From: Diphasiastrum complanatum | Lineage: Eukaryota; Streptophyta; Lycopodiopsida; Lycopodiales; Lycopodiaceae | Assembly (NCBI GenBank): GCA_029204225.1 | Contig: MU832614.1 | Coordinates: forward strand, 1 to 64,000 | DNA length: 64,000 nt | Direction: 5' to 3' | Shown here: in pieces, positions 26,501 to 38,864 of the stretch | Numbering within the stretch: the first letter of the stretch is position 1 | How the letters are laid out: each line of letters opens with the position of its first letter | Notes under the pieces: model-generated | What the model was told of the DNA's origin: nothing | Databases searched by the model: none | Seen by the model: only the letters and a program-made list of their open reading frames with translations | Position numbers and translations under genes: made by a program

Positions 26501-29500
26501 GTCGGATTGCACCATTGCAGATGAAATGAGGGATGGATTGCTGGAAAAAAAACAGCAGGGTTCACTGTTGGAGAGACGCTGAAAATGGGCGAGTGCAGGG
26601 CAAAGGAAATCAGATGCAAGGCAGGGCGTTGCGTGGGCGATGGGCGACGCAAGGAATCAAAGGCAGGCAAGAAAAACCAGCAGCGATGGCAGGGCGGAGA
26701 GGGCTCAAAAAAATTTCAGAGGAAATGCGAGGGGGCCGGGTAGGTTTAGGTAAAAAAAAATTAAAAAAAATATTAAATAATAAATATATTATTATATTGT
26801 GGTACCGCGGTACCATCATGGTACCGCGGTACCAGTATGGTCCCGCGGTACCGGGATCCGCGGTACCCAGTACCGCGGGACCTATGATAGATAGAGTTAC
26901 TATTAACATACAATGGTCCATTTTCAGAAGTCGTAAAAATGATGCATATCATTTAGGCTTGCCTTCTAATTGTGGTATCCATAATGTGTTTCATATTTGT
27001 TATCCTGAAGGCTTACATGGACCAACTCCCCAGGATTCAAACATTGCAGGTTCACTGAAGAGTCAACTATCTTCCACAGGGAACACATAGGCAAAGGAAG
27101 AAACATTTCCAAAATTCTTCTCCTTGAACTCAATCAAAAATACCCTACCACTAATCCAAAGTGGGTAGATGAGGAAATTTTCAAAGATTATCCAACAATT
27201 TTGAAAAATATGAAGAAGCTTATAAATTGAGGTCATCTGCTGAAGTGATGGAGGTATGTTATACCTCATTCCACCATTACTAAGGCATAGGGACAGAAAG
27301 AAAGTGATTCAGTTGATTCGACATTGTGAAACATGGACTGCATGTGGGCAGTAGAAATAAGAATAATAAATTATGAAACATAAACATGGCAAGCATAACC
27401 TACCTTGCACTTTCGTTATATAAGGAAAACATTGAAGACAAATAATAGCAATATATCAAACTAAACATGCATGTCTAAAATTACCTTCATAGCTAGAGCA
27501 AACAAAAACTAAACTAGCACTATAACTAACTAGGGACTGCCCATCCACTACCTAACCAACTATTTAACTAGCACTAAAACTAAAGCAATTGTATCCCCGA
27601 TCGCAGCCACATCATTCTACAATGCTTATTTAACCCAAGGGGTTTCCCCTGCTAATAAGCAATCAGAATATGCACTCTACTTCCCACCGGACACACTCTC
27701 TCCTATGTTTCCTGTAGCTCTGTGCATTGCTGCCCAAAGAAATTACTCATAGCTATTTTCATCACTGCCCAAAGTAGTATAGATACTAGATCATCAGCCT
27801 CATCGCTGACATTATTGCTACAAGAAGTTTCTTTTGCCATATTGTTCTTTCATTGATGCCTCCTACATAGCTCTTCATCATAGTCCCAGGTGGAGTAGCA
27901 GTCTAACAATTGCTACCTCTAGCATGTTACAATCCTCTTTTACTGCTACCTTTTCCACGTTGATCATACAGCCCTCTTGTATTACAGCATTTAATGTGGT
28001 GTTCGAGCAAATCAAAAACTCACTCCAGAACTTCAAGAACCTTCCAGCTGATTCAGATGAGAATATCCCCTTCTTAGCCAAAGAAGAAAAGCCCCATATT
28101 GGCCACAAGCTAAAACCGATAGGGCAACAAGTGATAGATAGAGGAAAAAGTTCACACCCGCCCTTTATATAGCGAGAGTCGTGAGCAAGTAAAAACCTCA
28201 ACAACTGAAGGGCCATAATAGGCATAGTATGCCTGGAACTTCATATGAAGTTCTCTTATACTAAGAATTTTCCTCGATGGCTTAGTTAGCTGTATAGTTC
28301 TTATTTTAGATCCTGAGTTTTGTCGAATTCTACAAAAATCCAGAAATTAAGCTTGATGTACTCTTTATTGACTTAAAAATTAAACTCCCCAAGTGTGGTT
28401 GGCTAGTTGCAGTGACTTTGATAACAGAAAGAACAATTCTAGTTCTCTGAGTAAAAACAGATCATCACACTAATATAGACAATAGGCAACGTGATTAGCA
28501 AGATTCCCCCATACTACAGCTTCAAGTTATGAAATAAGAACAAAAATAATAAGACTAATTACTGGATAGTAGATATTAAAACGTGTTATTATGTAAAAAA
28601 GCTCCTTAACTACTTACACCAACTTTTCCTGGTAATGTGCACTGCCATGTCATAAGGTTAACTGAACCATCTGGCTGAGTTTCTGGCCTTGCAACAAATC
28701 CCTGCATAGTGTATAAGCCGATCTTTAAGCTCCGCCATCTTTACAATTATACAAATTCTTCTCTTAAAGAAGTACAAGGCATGCTCACCAAAACATAAAT
28801 AATAGTTCATGAAAAATCCTTGGCCTTTCAAACAATCCACAACAATAAATAAGTGCAATTACGCGAGCATGTGGGTGGGTCTCTCTCTCTTTCCCCCCCC
28901 CCCCCCCCCAACCAGCACTGTCTATCCTTTCATACTTCAGCAGAGCTCCAATTCCCATAGGCCATGATTTCTGGTGGTTAGGTATATTGATGGAAATCAA
29001 TCAAGAGATAGGCATTTGGGTATCCCGGGTTTGGGAGCAACCCAGGGACCCATCCACATTCATTGAAATTTGGACCATGGAAATGTAATGGTATGCTCTC
29101 TTCTGCTTCGGCCAGTGATTTGAGAGATTTTATGGTGGGTGGGGTGATATCCTCTTCCTGATTAAGACTCGTGAGAGCTCTGAGAGCGAGTTACCATCTT
29201 TCTCGGGTTTCAGATTGGAATCAGTTTTCAGATCTGAGATTAGATCGCCTAGTGGTTGTGGCTTGAGAGGGGTGGCTTGTTTATATAGAGATTAGGTGCA
29301 TCAGATTTTTGAGGTGGTCTACAGGGACAAGCAGGAGAGATACATTTGGTCTCGTTTCAGCGAACCGAGGATGGGCTTGGATAGGGATGTTTAGAATGCT
29401 ACCTATTACTTTCCTACTGATAAGTGTTCAAAGGTAGTAGGGTTGTCTTGCCATGCAATTGCATTCTAGTCTTACTCATTGTGCAAGTGTGGGAAGCGTA

Positions 29501-29806
29501 TATCACATACGATTGGAGGCTAAGAATCTAGTAGTGGAAGAGGAGATTATATTTCGATCATTTTCTTTAAACGTACTTATTTAGGGCTTGCATGAATTAA
29601 GCGAGTGTCTGTGAAGGGCAATATCTTAGGAAATAAAGACGTACTTATAAAGTTTTTCCATCCACAGTTGGCATTTATAGGACTATCTTGTAGGATGTTT
29701 ATGTCTTCGTCATTTATGGGGATGCACAGTGCACACTACATCTTGAAAGTCACAAGCTAATTATAGATGATTCTTATACATAACTACATCTGATAATTTA
29801 AGGTGT

Positions 29807-29842
<36 letters not shown>

Positions 29843-32800
29843 TCTTGGTAATTCCAAAAGGTACATAGGTGTTAGAAATTAATGTTTATTTGCACGTCTA
29901 ATGTTGGTTTGGCCATGCCTGCGAGTTATTTTAGGGGCCATTTCTATTTTTAGTATATCAAAGTAAAAGTCCTAAAGTCAAGCTAATTAGTCTTGCACGT
30001 AAGAGGGTGCACTAGTTCTAGAATAGAATATGATTTTTCACTTAGAAATTTAATAAGGGTCTTTACCCAAAATAGAGAGCAACTATAGTAATCAGCTTTT
30101 TGCTTTTTGCTTTTAGTTTTTGGTAAGGACTAGAGAAATTATAAGGAGGGCTGGTGCCCCATTTCAATTCATTCCATTGTAGAGAGCTATGCTCAATTAA
30201 TCTAAGTTCTCTTTAATCTCTTATGTTGATCTTGATTGGTGCGTGTGAGCCTGTCACTCAAGCAGCGCGCAGGAAGATGGCAGGAGAGGGTACGAGCTCT
30301 CTTGCTCACAGCCCCGATGACGACTTCGAGCCTGAGGCATTGTCAGGGTCAGAGTCTTCATAGGAGGAGTATGTGGAGGAGGGGTCTAAGGAGAATGAGG
30401 ATGAGGATGAGGATGAGCAATGAGCACTTCGTCCTTGACGTTCAAGAAGAGACCACAGTAGGCTCGACAACACCTGCTCGGAGGAGGCTCAGAGCTAGGA
30501 GAGCTTCAAGTCTAGAATAGGAGAAAGTAGACAGCACTGATGAGTCATGATATTATACATATTATTGTTTACATATCATCAGACATTATAGTGGACACAT
30601 ATGGATTCTGAAGTTTGAAGATTGACACCATTGAAATCCGATTATCGGAATCAATTATAAGTTTTAAAATTTATATTTTATGCATTTATGATTGGGATGA
30701 TTTAAATTTTGAGTCTTGAGTCTTGACTCGTGACTCATGACTCTTGAGCATTCAACATTGGACTTGTAATTTGTGTTTCTGTTTGAAGTTTGCACTTCCA
30801 ACTTCGAAGTTTCAAGTATTGTCAGTTTAATTATGCAATGTGCATTGTGATTATGTGCTCTGCTAAGTTGAAACTCAAAGTTCTAATCAGAGAGAGAGAA
30901 AGAAAGAAAGAAAGAAAGAAAGCTTTATTAATGTCTTTTCCATGCCAAAAGGCATATAAGACTAATGAAGTACATGTCAAGTATGTGGTAACCGTGGAGC
31001 GTATAAAACGACTCCAAAATTGTAATAAAGAAAAACATCTGTGAACAAAACAATAGTAGCCCACTCTCTCCTGTGTCTAGCCTCCTCAATAATGGCCCGA
31101 AGGGTGAAGATATGATTTGTGGTGGAGTAGTGTCTCTTGAAACCCGCCTTGCCCAATGCATGTAATCTCCTAGACTCTGCCTCAGAACTGACCGCTGACT
31201 GGAGGATGGTGCCATATAACTTAGCAATGATATGCCCAATCATAATGGTGCGATAATTATCAGGGTCCATGGGGTCACCAGTTTTGTGAATGGGATGGAT
31301 GATGTTGGTACACCAAGAGGAAGGGAAGTCAGAGACAACTGCTCGATTGAGCAAAGTGGCTAGGGTTGGTGAAAATGTATCTGTAGCATGGATGAATAGT
31401 TCGCATTCAAGGTCGTCAATATCACGGGTGCGACGGGTTTTCAGTCTTTTGATGGCCGTCAGAACCATGTCCGGGGTTAAGAAAGTGAAAGTAGTCGATC
31501 GGGAAGAAATGGAGATGGGTGTGTCCGTGGGTGCAGTATATAAGGTAGTGCGTATGTAGTCCAGATATGAAGGTCAGTGAGGGGAGGAGGTGGGGTACGG
31601 GGGATGAATTCTCTCCAGAAGGCACCGGAGGAGGAACTGCAAAGGGAATCGACTAAGCTTTTCCCTTTTTGAGTTTCATACATCCGTTTCTTCCATCGAA
31701 GGGCATGATGGAAAGATCGACGAGCTGCAAGAAGGTGTGTATAATGCAATCTAGCTTGGGTGACTTGGAGATGGAGGAAACGACACTCGGTGTCAAACCA
31801 GGGAGGTCGGATAGGGTGTGACGAAGTGGGTGGGCGCCGATGTGGTTTGGAGGGAAAGGAAAATGATGCAGCAGTATGTAGTGAAGTGTTTCCGGATGCA
31901 GTACCATCGAGGTACCGAACAACTCCATCACGGTAGATCACTTGTCCTCCGGTAGCTTTCGCGGTTTTGAGTGCTTAGCGTCTCTCTTCAACTTGGATAT
32001 AGGTAAGGTCATCATCCATGAAGATTTTGGTGTCTTTCAATTTGGTTCTTTTCCGCAAGGTTTCCTTACAATATGTATGTCACGACTCACGTGAAGCGGA
32101 GGATCAAGGCAGCCTTGTCTTTTTTAGAACGCCATGCTGTATCCAAACTATCTGCATCGTGTCCTAGGGTGGTGCATAAAAGTCTTTTTGCTTCGTCAAT
32201 GGCGTTTTGGGTGTCAACGATGCCTCATACCCTAATATTGAGAGCCTTGGAATCTCGAAATTTCTCGTCCGTAAGAGTAGCGGAAATGAATGATGAAAAG
32301 GGGGGAGACTTACTTCCGCCATCGGCTGTCCAAGGTGGGCTGGTAGCTTTGTCCTTGGTGATGATAGAAGCCCATGTTTTGGTCGATTCTTTGTGTTGGC
32401 TCAGTTGTTGTTCCAAATCTTGAACCTTCATCTTTGTCTCTTCTTGTGGCTGGGAAGCATATTTATTTTCAATTTCTGTCCGGAGCTATTGGTTCTCTGT
32501 GCGTAGGTGGATGATTTCCAGTTTCAGAGTTTGCACATCTACTTTCAGTTCTTTCAGTTGGTAGCCTAGGAAATTCTCGAAGGATTTGGAGGTGGTGTAG
32601 TCGGCATGAGACAAGAAGGGCGTATCTGGAGCAGCGCTGGTGGAGATGAGAGTGGAAGGGACAGGGGGTGAGGGAGGGCTCGAGTGGGATTGCCACTGCG
32701 CAGCAGTAGGGGCAGGTGTCTGCTGCGCAGCAGGAGGGACCTGTTGCTCAATAGCAGGATGGGCTGTGGAGGGGGAGTGGAGGGGAGGGGCAGCAGGTGG

Positions 32801-35800
32801 GCGGGGCAGAGGAGGGGGGGGTGCAGCAGGTGAAGCGGAGGAAGAGGCCGGAGCAGCAAATGGACAGGGCAGCGCAGCAGGTGGAGCAGAGGAGGGTGGC
32901 CGGTGGACAGCAGGTGGAGCGGAGGAGGGGGGATGGAGGGGTGGGGGAGCAAGGTGTTAGGGACCCAACTCCCTTGGGTCCCAAACCCAGACTTGAGACT
33001 GGACGATGACTGGGCCTGTAGACTTGAAAGGTGACTCGTGAACCTCATGGTTGCCACGTGTCATGATCTAGGTGTGCACATGGCTTGGAGTCTCTCTCCT
33101 TGGAGGTATACAAGGGGAGGAAGGCTCAGTTGCCATCCATTCTATCTACCTAGGAGGAGGTGGATGGAGAGCGTGTGCACGGCCAGGATGTTTGCTAGCG
33201 TGAGGCAGGAGATGGCTGAGAGCCTAGTCGGTGGTATGGGACGCCGTCTAGGAGGGAGGTCGGATCCAGCTTGATACGGTCACAGGCCAGGGCACGGTGG
33301 GTGGACCCGGATTAGGTCCTACAGTGGGGTGAAACGTGAATCGTTCGGTCTCTTGTGGTTAACCGGCACCTGGAGGTTTGCAGTAAGTAGGATTGTAACA
33401 TATGGTATCAGAGCCAGATCTGCCACGTGGCACCTTTTGGCCGGGACAGGTGGCAGATGGTAGCGCCCTTCTGTTGCGAGTTCTTCCAAATCCTTGGCTG
33501 GTGAAATCGGGGCCCTCCCTGAAAATTTAAGCAAGTTTTTCTTCTTCTTGTCCCTGTCTGCCAGCGATGGACAGATTGAAGAAAAATAAGATATAGAAGG
33601 GGGGGGGAGGGGGGCTGTAGGCCAACTGGCAGATTGCCAGGAGTTGGCCAGTAAGCTGAGGTGGAAGCTAGGTGGCAAGGCAAGGCCACTTGGCAGGTAG
33701 TAGGATGGCATGGAGAGGGAGGCATACCTCTCCCAAGCATCTGTTTTTTGTGAAAAGAGGTGGAGGTGGTGATGCATCCTTCTCTTTGCTCTCTCTTATT
33801 CCTTTTGGCAGCCATGGACAATACCATTTGGTTTGTGAAGAGACAGCAAGAGTAGCCTTGTATCTACCTTCCTTGAGCAACTTTTGATTCTCTTCTATCA
33901 TCTCTTTCTTAATTCACCTCTCTTCTTCTTGTAAAAATGGAGCCTACTCCTACCACACAGCCTATGTCCCCTGCTAGAGAGGCTACGGTATCTACCTCTA
34001 TTTTAGACCCTGATGCTTTGATGCTGGCTATTAACAGTCTACAGCAACAAATTGTGGATATGCAAGCTAATCACAGCCGGGATCAGCAGGACCTCAAGGA
34101 ATTGACGCAGCTAAGGCAATTGGTGCATCAACCCTTGTTTACTCCTGAAGTTTTTGTTGGGGAAAAGAAGGATAGAACCCCGGAGGCGGTCTTGCAATGG
34201 CTGGATCGATGGAATTCGCATGTTAGAATTGATTTCTATCAATGACCATGTTAATCATGTTATATCATTGATTGATCAACTTGTTGTAGTCAGATCACTT
34301 ATTGTCAACAATGATGTTGTCATGACTCTCTTAGGAAGTCTTTTTACTACCTATGATCATTTAGTCATGTTGCTCTCTACACAACCGGATTTAGCAATGC
34401 AAAAGGTCACTTCAATTTTTCTCCAAGAAGAACTCTGAAGGAAGTCAAACGATGTTTCTACATCAGACAAATTAGTTGCACTATACTCAAAGAAGAAGCA
34501 TCATTCAAAGAAAGGTGTTGTCAATACTTCTTATACTCAATATCCATCACAGTAGGAAAAGTCAAAACATCAACATGCCAAAGTCTTCTGCAAGTATTGC
34601 AGAAAGAAAGGACTGCAGAATTCTTGCGAACAAGAACCAACAGGTTCATACTATAGTTATTGACGCTTTTGAAGACATGTATAACCAAAAGCTGTTTATG
34701 GCCGAATCGAACAATCGTTCACATTCTAGTTGTTGGTATCTCGACTTAGGTGTGACACAACACATGGCATCTCGACGAGATTTGTTCAAGCAATTTTTTT
34801 CCATACATAATAAAAACAACATTCATCTTGGAGACTCTAGCTCTCTAAAGATAGGAACAGTCACCATCAGATTTGATGGTGGCTCATCTCAACTTATCAA
34901 GAATGTTTTATCTGTTCCAACTCTGACCAAGAACTTATTATCTATCAATCGAATTGTTGATCGAAGCCATACCATCGTATTTGATGCAAACCAATGTCTT
35001 ATTCGAGACAACAACTCGAATGTTCTGGTCAAAGGTTATAGAGATGGTCATCTCCATACATCAAGGACCATAAATGCGCACTTACATTAGAAAAAAAATA
35101 TTTGTCTACACCTTCATCAAACAAGAATATCCTATGGCATCGATTCCTAGAACTCCATATGAGATCTATACTTTAGAAGTTCTGCAACAATCTTGTCGAA
35201 AGCTTAGACATCATCACCAAAATAGACTTGTGAGACTTGTATTCTTGGCTAGCATGCAAAGTCAAGATTTTCCAAAGGCCAAGCTCATAGAGCTAAAGGC
35301 ATTCTGAATCTGATTCATTGTGATTTTTGTGGCCTGATCCAAACCCCAACATGCAAAGGATCGATGTATTTCTGCCAAGATCTAGCTGGCAGTAACAGTT
35401 AGCTTCTTTAACAAGCAACACATCATCCTCATTCATCAGTGAAAAGGAGAGCACACCAAACCCTAGAGAATGCTTCACAAAACTGTATTCACAAAAGAGA
35501 GTACATATATACAATGTCTTTTTTTTTGTGAGAAGTACCACTGCATGCTTTATATGCTTTCTTAGAAGATGCATATCCATGGTCTCCTTTATGGGACATG
35601 TGTCCCAACTCTCTATTCACTTACTAACATGCACATGTGTAAAACGTGTACCAAACAACTAAAAAAATAGTAATACCGATCAAGTGTTTAGATATACTAG
35701 ACTTATCTACTCTAACGCTCTCCCTTAAGTCATAGTTTATCTTACATACAAATAGCTTCTCTCTAAAAAGCTAAAATTTATCAATAGTTAATGGCTTAAT

Positions 35801-38800
35801 AAATATGTCTACTAGCTAGTCTTATGTCCTACAATGCACCACATCTATTTCATTATATAGCAGCTTCTCTCTAATGAAATGATAATTAATTTCTATGTGC
35901 TTTGTGCGTGCATGGATGCACGATTCATCCGAAGACAACAAGATCAACCAAGCCTTCATGTACCTACGAGGTAAAGCATTTACCTGGTGGCAAGATATAA
36001 GGGGTAAGCCTGAAGTTCCTAGGAATTGGGAGGATTTCAATAAGGCCTTTAAGGCGGCCTTCCTTCCTATTCTTGATGATTTTGAATTTTACCGTCAGTA
36101 TGCAACGATCCGTATGGGGAACCGACCCCTGGATCAGTACTTACAAGACTTTCAGGAGGTCTATTCTAGTTTTGCAACTAGAATAGATCCTTTGCTAGTA
36201 AAGTTGCATTTTATACTTGGGTTGCCAAGAGACTACCAGCTAGAGGTAAGGAGGAACCAGCCTCTTACCCTCGAGGATGTTGTTCGCTTCGCCAGAATCT
36301 ACGATGATACTCGTACGATGGCTATGCCTGAGACTGGTGTCTTGCTCGACGTAAAGGGTAAGAGGCCTTTTTTTCCAAAGAAATCGAAAGATAAGGCAAA
36401 GGAAGGGGCTTCAGGTTCAGGGAAATCGAAGAAAAGATCTACCTTGGGCAAGGAAACCTTTATGAAAGCCAGAAGCGACAATCTATGCTTTAATTGCATG
36501 GAACCAGGTCATGTCGCGAAGGAATGTCCCAAGAAACGGAAAGCTAAAGGGGCATCTTTTAAGACGCCAGGTAACTCTAGCATATCTAGTGTAGATCTTT
36601 CCTTTGCTGGTAATTCTGTGTGTGAGCATTGTTGTTTTAATACAGCTGTTTTTGGCCCTCATGACCTCATTCGGATGAAGGGGGTTGTGGGTGGTCAAGC
36701 CGTAACTGTTTTATTTGACGATGGTTCCACACATAATTTTATTAACGCTAATTTGTTTCAGAAGCTAAAGGTGGAAACAAGGCAAAGTGACCAGTGAAGC
36801 TGGCAACGGGGGCAAAAAGCCAAGTTTGGGACCGGATAGTCCCACGTCTTCCAATAGAGATTCAAGCCTATAAGGATAAATTAGACTTTCATATTATGAA
36901 TCTAGATAGGGTAGATGCTATACTTGGTAAGGAGTGGTTCTATGAGAGGAACGAGTCTATGAAGAAAAACTATGTAACACAGTTTGTCGTTTTTACATAA
37001 CGGCTCACTCATAGGATTGAATGGAAATGTTGATATTTCTACTCTGTATATGCTTATATCAGGATGGCCGGTAGCTTTTGAAAGCAAGAAGTTGGACCAT
37101 GCTCAAAGGCGGTATTCCACCTATGAGAAGGAACTTTTTGCTGTTATTCATGCCCTAAAGGTTTGGAGACATTATTTGTATGGCTCCCAGTTTACCATAG
37201 TTATTGATCATCAAGCGTTAAAGTATATTCACAATGCGGTCGACCTTAGGGGTCATAAGGCCAGATGATCAGAGATGCTCCAAGAATTTCATTCTAATAG
37301 TGTCGCGGATGCCTTAAGCCGGATTGGAGTTAAGCTTTTCTGAGATCCAATCTAAGTTGTATCTGTCCTTAAGAGATTTGTGTAAGACCGATAGGTACTT
37401 CGGTCGTATTTGGCTAGACGTCCTAGCAGGTTCTTCTAGATCTAGTGAGCTTGGAATGCAGGATTCAAAGATTTCTCCTCAAGACAAGATACAAAGAGAC
37501 TATTCCATTAGGAATGGGTTACTTTTCCGGAATGGAAAAGTTTGTGTGCCAGAAAATGATGATATAAGGGCCCAAATCCTGCATGAATGTCATGACAGCC
37601 CGTTTGCAGGGCACCCTGGCGCTCAAAGGACGCTTGACTTAGTAAAAAGGAACTTTTACTGGCCAAACTTCAAAAGTCAAGTGGAGGCATATGTTCGCAA
37701 GTGTGCGCAATGCCAAGTTAACAAAGCCAAAAGACTTAAGGCAGCTGGTTTGTTAATGCCCTAGGAAATTCCCGAAAGAAAGTAGGAAAGCATTTCCATG
37801 GACTTTGTGGTTGGGCTACCTCGGACGGGGAAGCAAAATGATGCCATTTGGGTAATAGTTGACAGGTTAACTAAAATGGCACAGTTCATATCAACCAAGC
37901 AAACTGTCAAAGCTTCTGAACTTGCACAAATTTTCGTGGAAAAGTTGTTCAGGTTGTTTGGTTTGCCAAATGACATTGTTAGTGATCGAGATCCAAAGTT
38001 CACTGGCAAATTCTGGAAAGCGGTCTTTGAGAAATTAGAGACCACTTTGAGTTTGGTCATCAAATCATCCTGAATCGGATGGTCAGACAGAGAGGACAAA
38101 CCAGTCTATGGAAGATATGCTTCGAGCATATGTTTCTAGAAGACAGTCGGATTGGGAAAGGAACCGGCAAGTAACTGAGTACTTGGTTCATTGGAAAGGA
38201 AGTTCCAAGGACGATGTACTTGGGAGAAGGAACATGACCTTAAACTGAGATTCCCTGGATTCCTTCCTTAGATAAGGAATTTTTTAAGGAAGATGGAATG
38301 TTAGGGACCCAACTCCCTTGGGTCCCAAACCCAGACTTGAGACTGGACGATGACTGGGCCTGTAGACTTGACCGGTGACTCGTGAACCTGCATGGTTGCA
38401 CGTGTCATGATCTAGGTGTGCACATGGCTTGGAGTCTCTCTCCTTGGAGGTATACAAGGGGAGAAAGGCTCAGTTGCCATCCATTCTATCTACCTAGGGG
38501 GAGGTGGATGGAGAGCGTGTGCACGGCCAGAATGTTTGCTAGCGTGAGGCAGGAGATGGCTGAGAGCCTAGGCAGTGGTATGGGATGCCGTCTAGGAGGG
38601 AGGTCGGATCCAACTTGATACGGTCACAGGCCAGGGCACGGTGGGTGGACCCGGATTAAGTCCTACGGCGGGGTGGAACGTGAATCATTCGGTCTCTTGT
38701 GGTTAACCGGCACCTGGAGGTTTGCAGTAAGTAGGATTGTAACACAAGGGCTCCCCTGGTTTTGCGCGCCATAGAGGTGAAGGACGAGGGGGGGGAGGAG

Positions 38801-38833
38801 GGGAAGGATCACTAGCGGGCGCGCGCGCGCGCG

Positions 38834-38864
<31 letters not shown>

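Larger units (their letters stand above)
20675..26886 (-). mobile_element. complete two-gene hAT DNA transposon
   Basis: A 6,212-bp element that starts CATAGTACC and ends GGACCTATG, whose reverse complement is CATAGGTCC, giving short imperfect terminal inverted repeats. It is flanked by a perfect 8-bp duplication ATAGATAG (20667-20674 and 26887-26894), the size diagnostic of hAT insertion. Both ends carry GC-rich palindromic GGTACC/CCGCGG repeats followed inward by A/T runs. Inside are a four-exon transposase on the minus strand and a 121-aa ORF on the plus strand, pointing towards each other. The element is clearly more GC-rich than its surroundings. It lies in SCE1 intron 2, with the transposase in the same orientation as the gene. 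Confidence 0.93.
30890..32954 (-). mobile_element. LINE-1 copy (non-LTR retrotransposon), decayed
   Basis: A minus-strand LINE whose 3' end lies at 30922 with an AATAAAG-like end and a (TTTC)n tail on its own strand (GAAA repeats at 30890-30921). Going 5' it holds part of the reverse transcriptase, the linker before it, an ORF1-like piece and a proline-rich stretch near 32.6-32.9 kb. The AP-endonuclease domain is missing. The Gypsy-1 element is inserted at 32955; the LINE's 5' continuation is probably the G-rich stretch at 38745-38836. Confidence 0.75.
32955..38744 (+). mobile_element. Gypsy-1 chromovirus-like LTR retrotransposon, RT-deleted
   Basis: 5,790 bp with 446-bp LTRs at 32955-33400 and 38299-38744 (TGTTAGGG...GTAACA), flanked by the 5-bp duplication CAAGG (32950-32954 and 38745-38749). 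The primer site TGGTATCAGAGCC is at 33403. Order: leader, gag start, a foreign Copia-bearing insert (34224-35912), gag remainder with zinc knuckle and protease, RNase H, integrase and a chromodomain remnant. The RT is deleted. About 15 differences separate the LTRs. It is inserted in the LINE-1 copy inside SCE1 intron 1, opposite to the gene. Confidence 0.93.

Noticed and set aside
27834-28225. Overlapping 112- and 115-residue frames on opposite strands
   Set aside because: No recognisable domain, inside SCE1 intron 2, and neither has splice or promoter support.
32566-33057. Pro/Leu-rich 163-residue minus-strand frame
   Set aside because: It crosses the Gypsy-1 LTR boundary at 32955, so it cannot be a real gene; part of it reflects the LINE's low-complexity stretch.
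33403-33415. TGGTATCAGAGCC strings as possible tRNA genes
   Set aside because: They are primer-binding sites next to LTRs, matching only the tRNA 3' end; no cloverleaf surrounds them.
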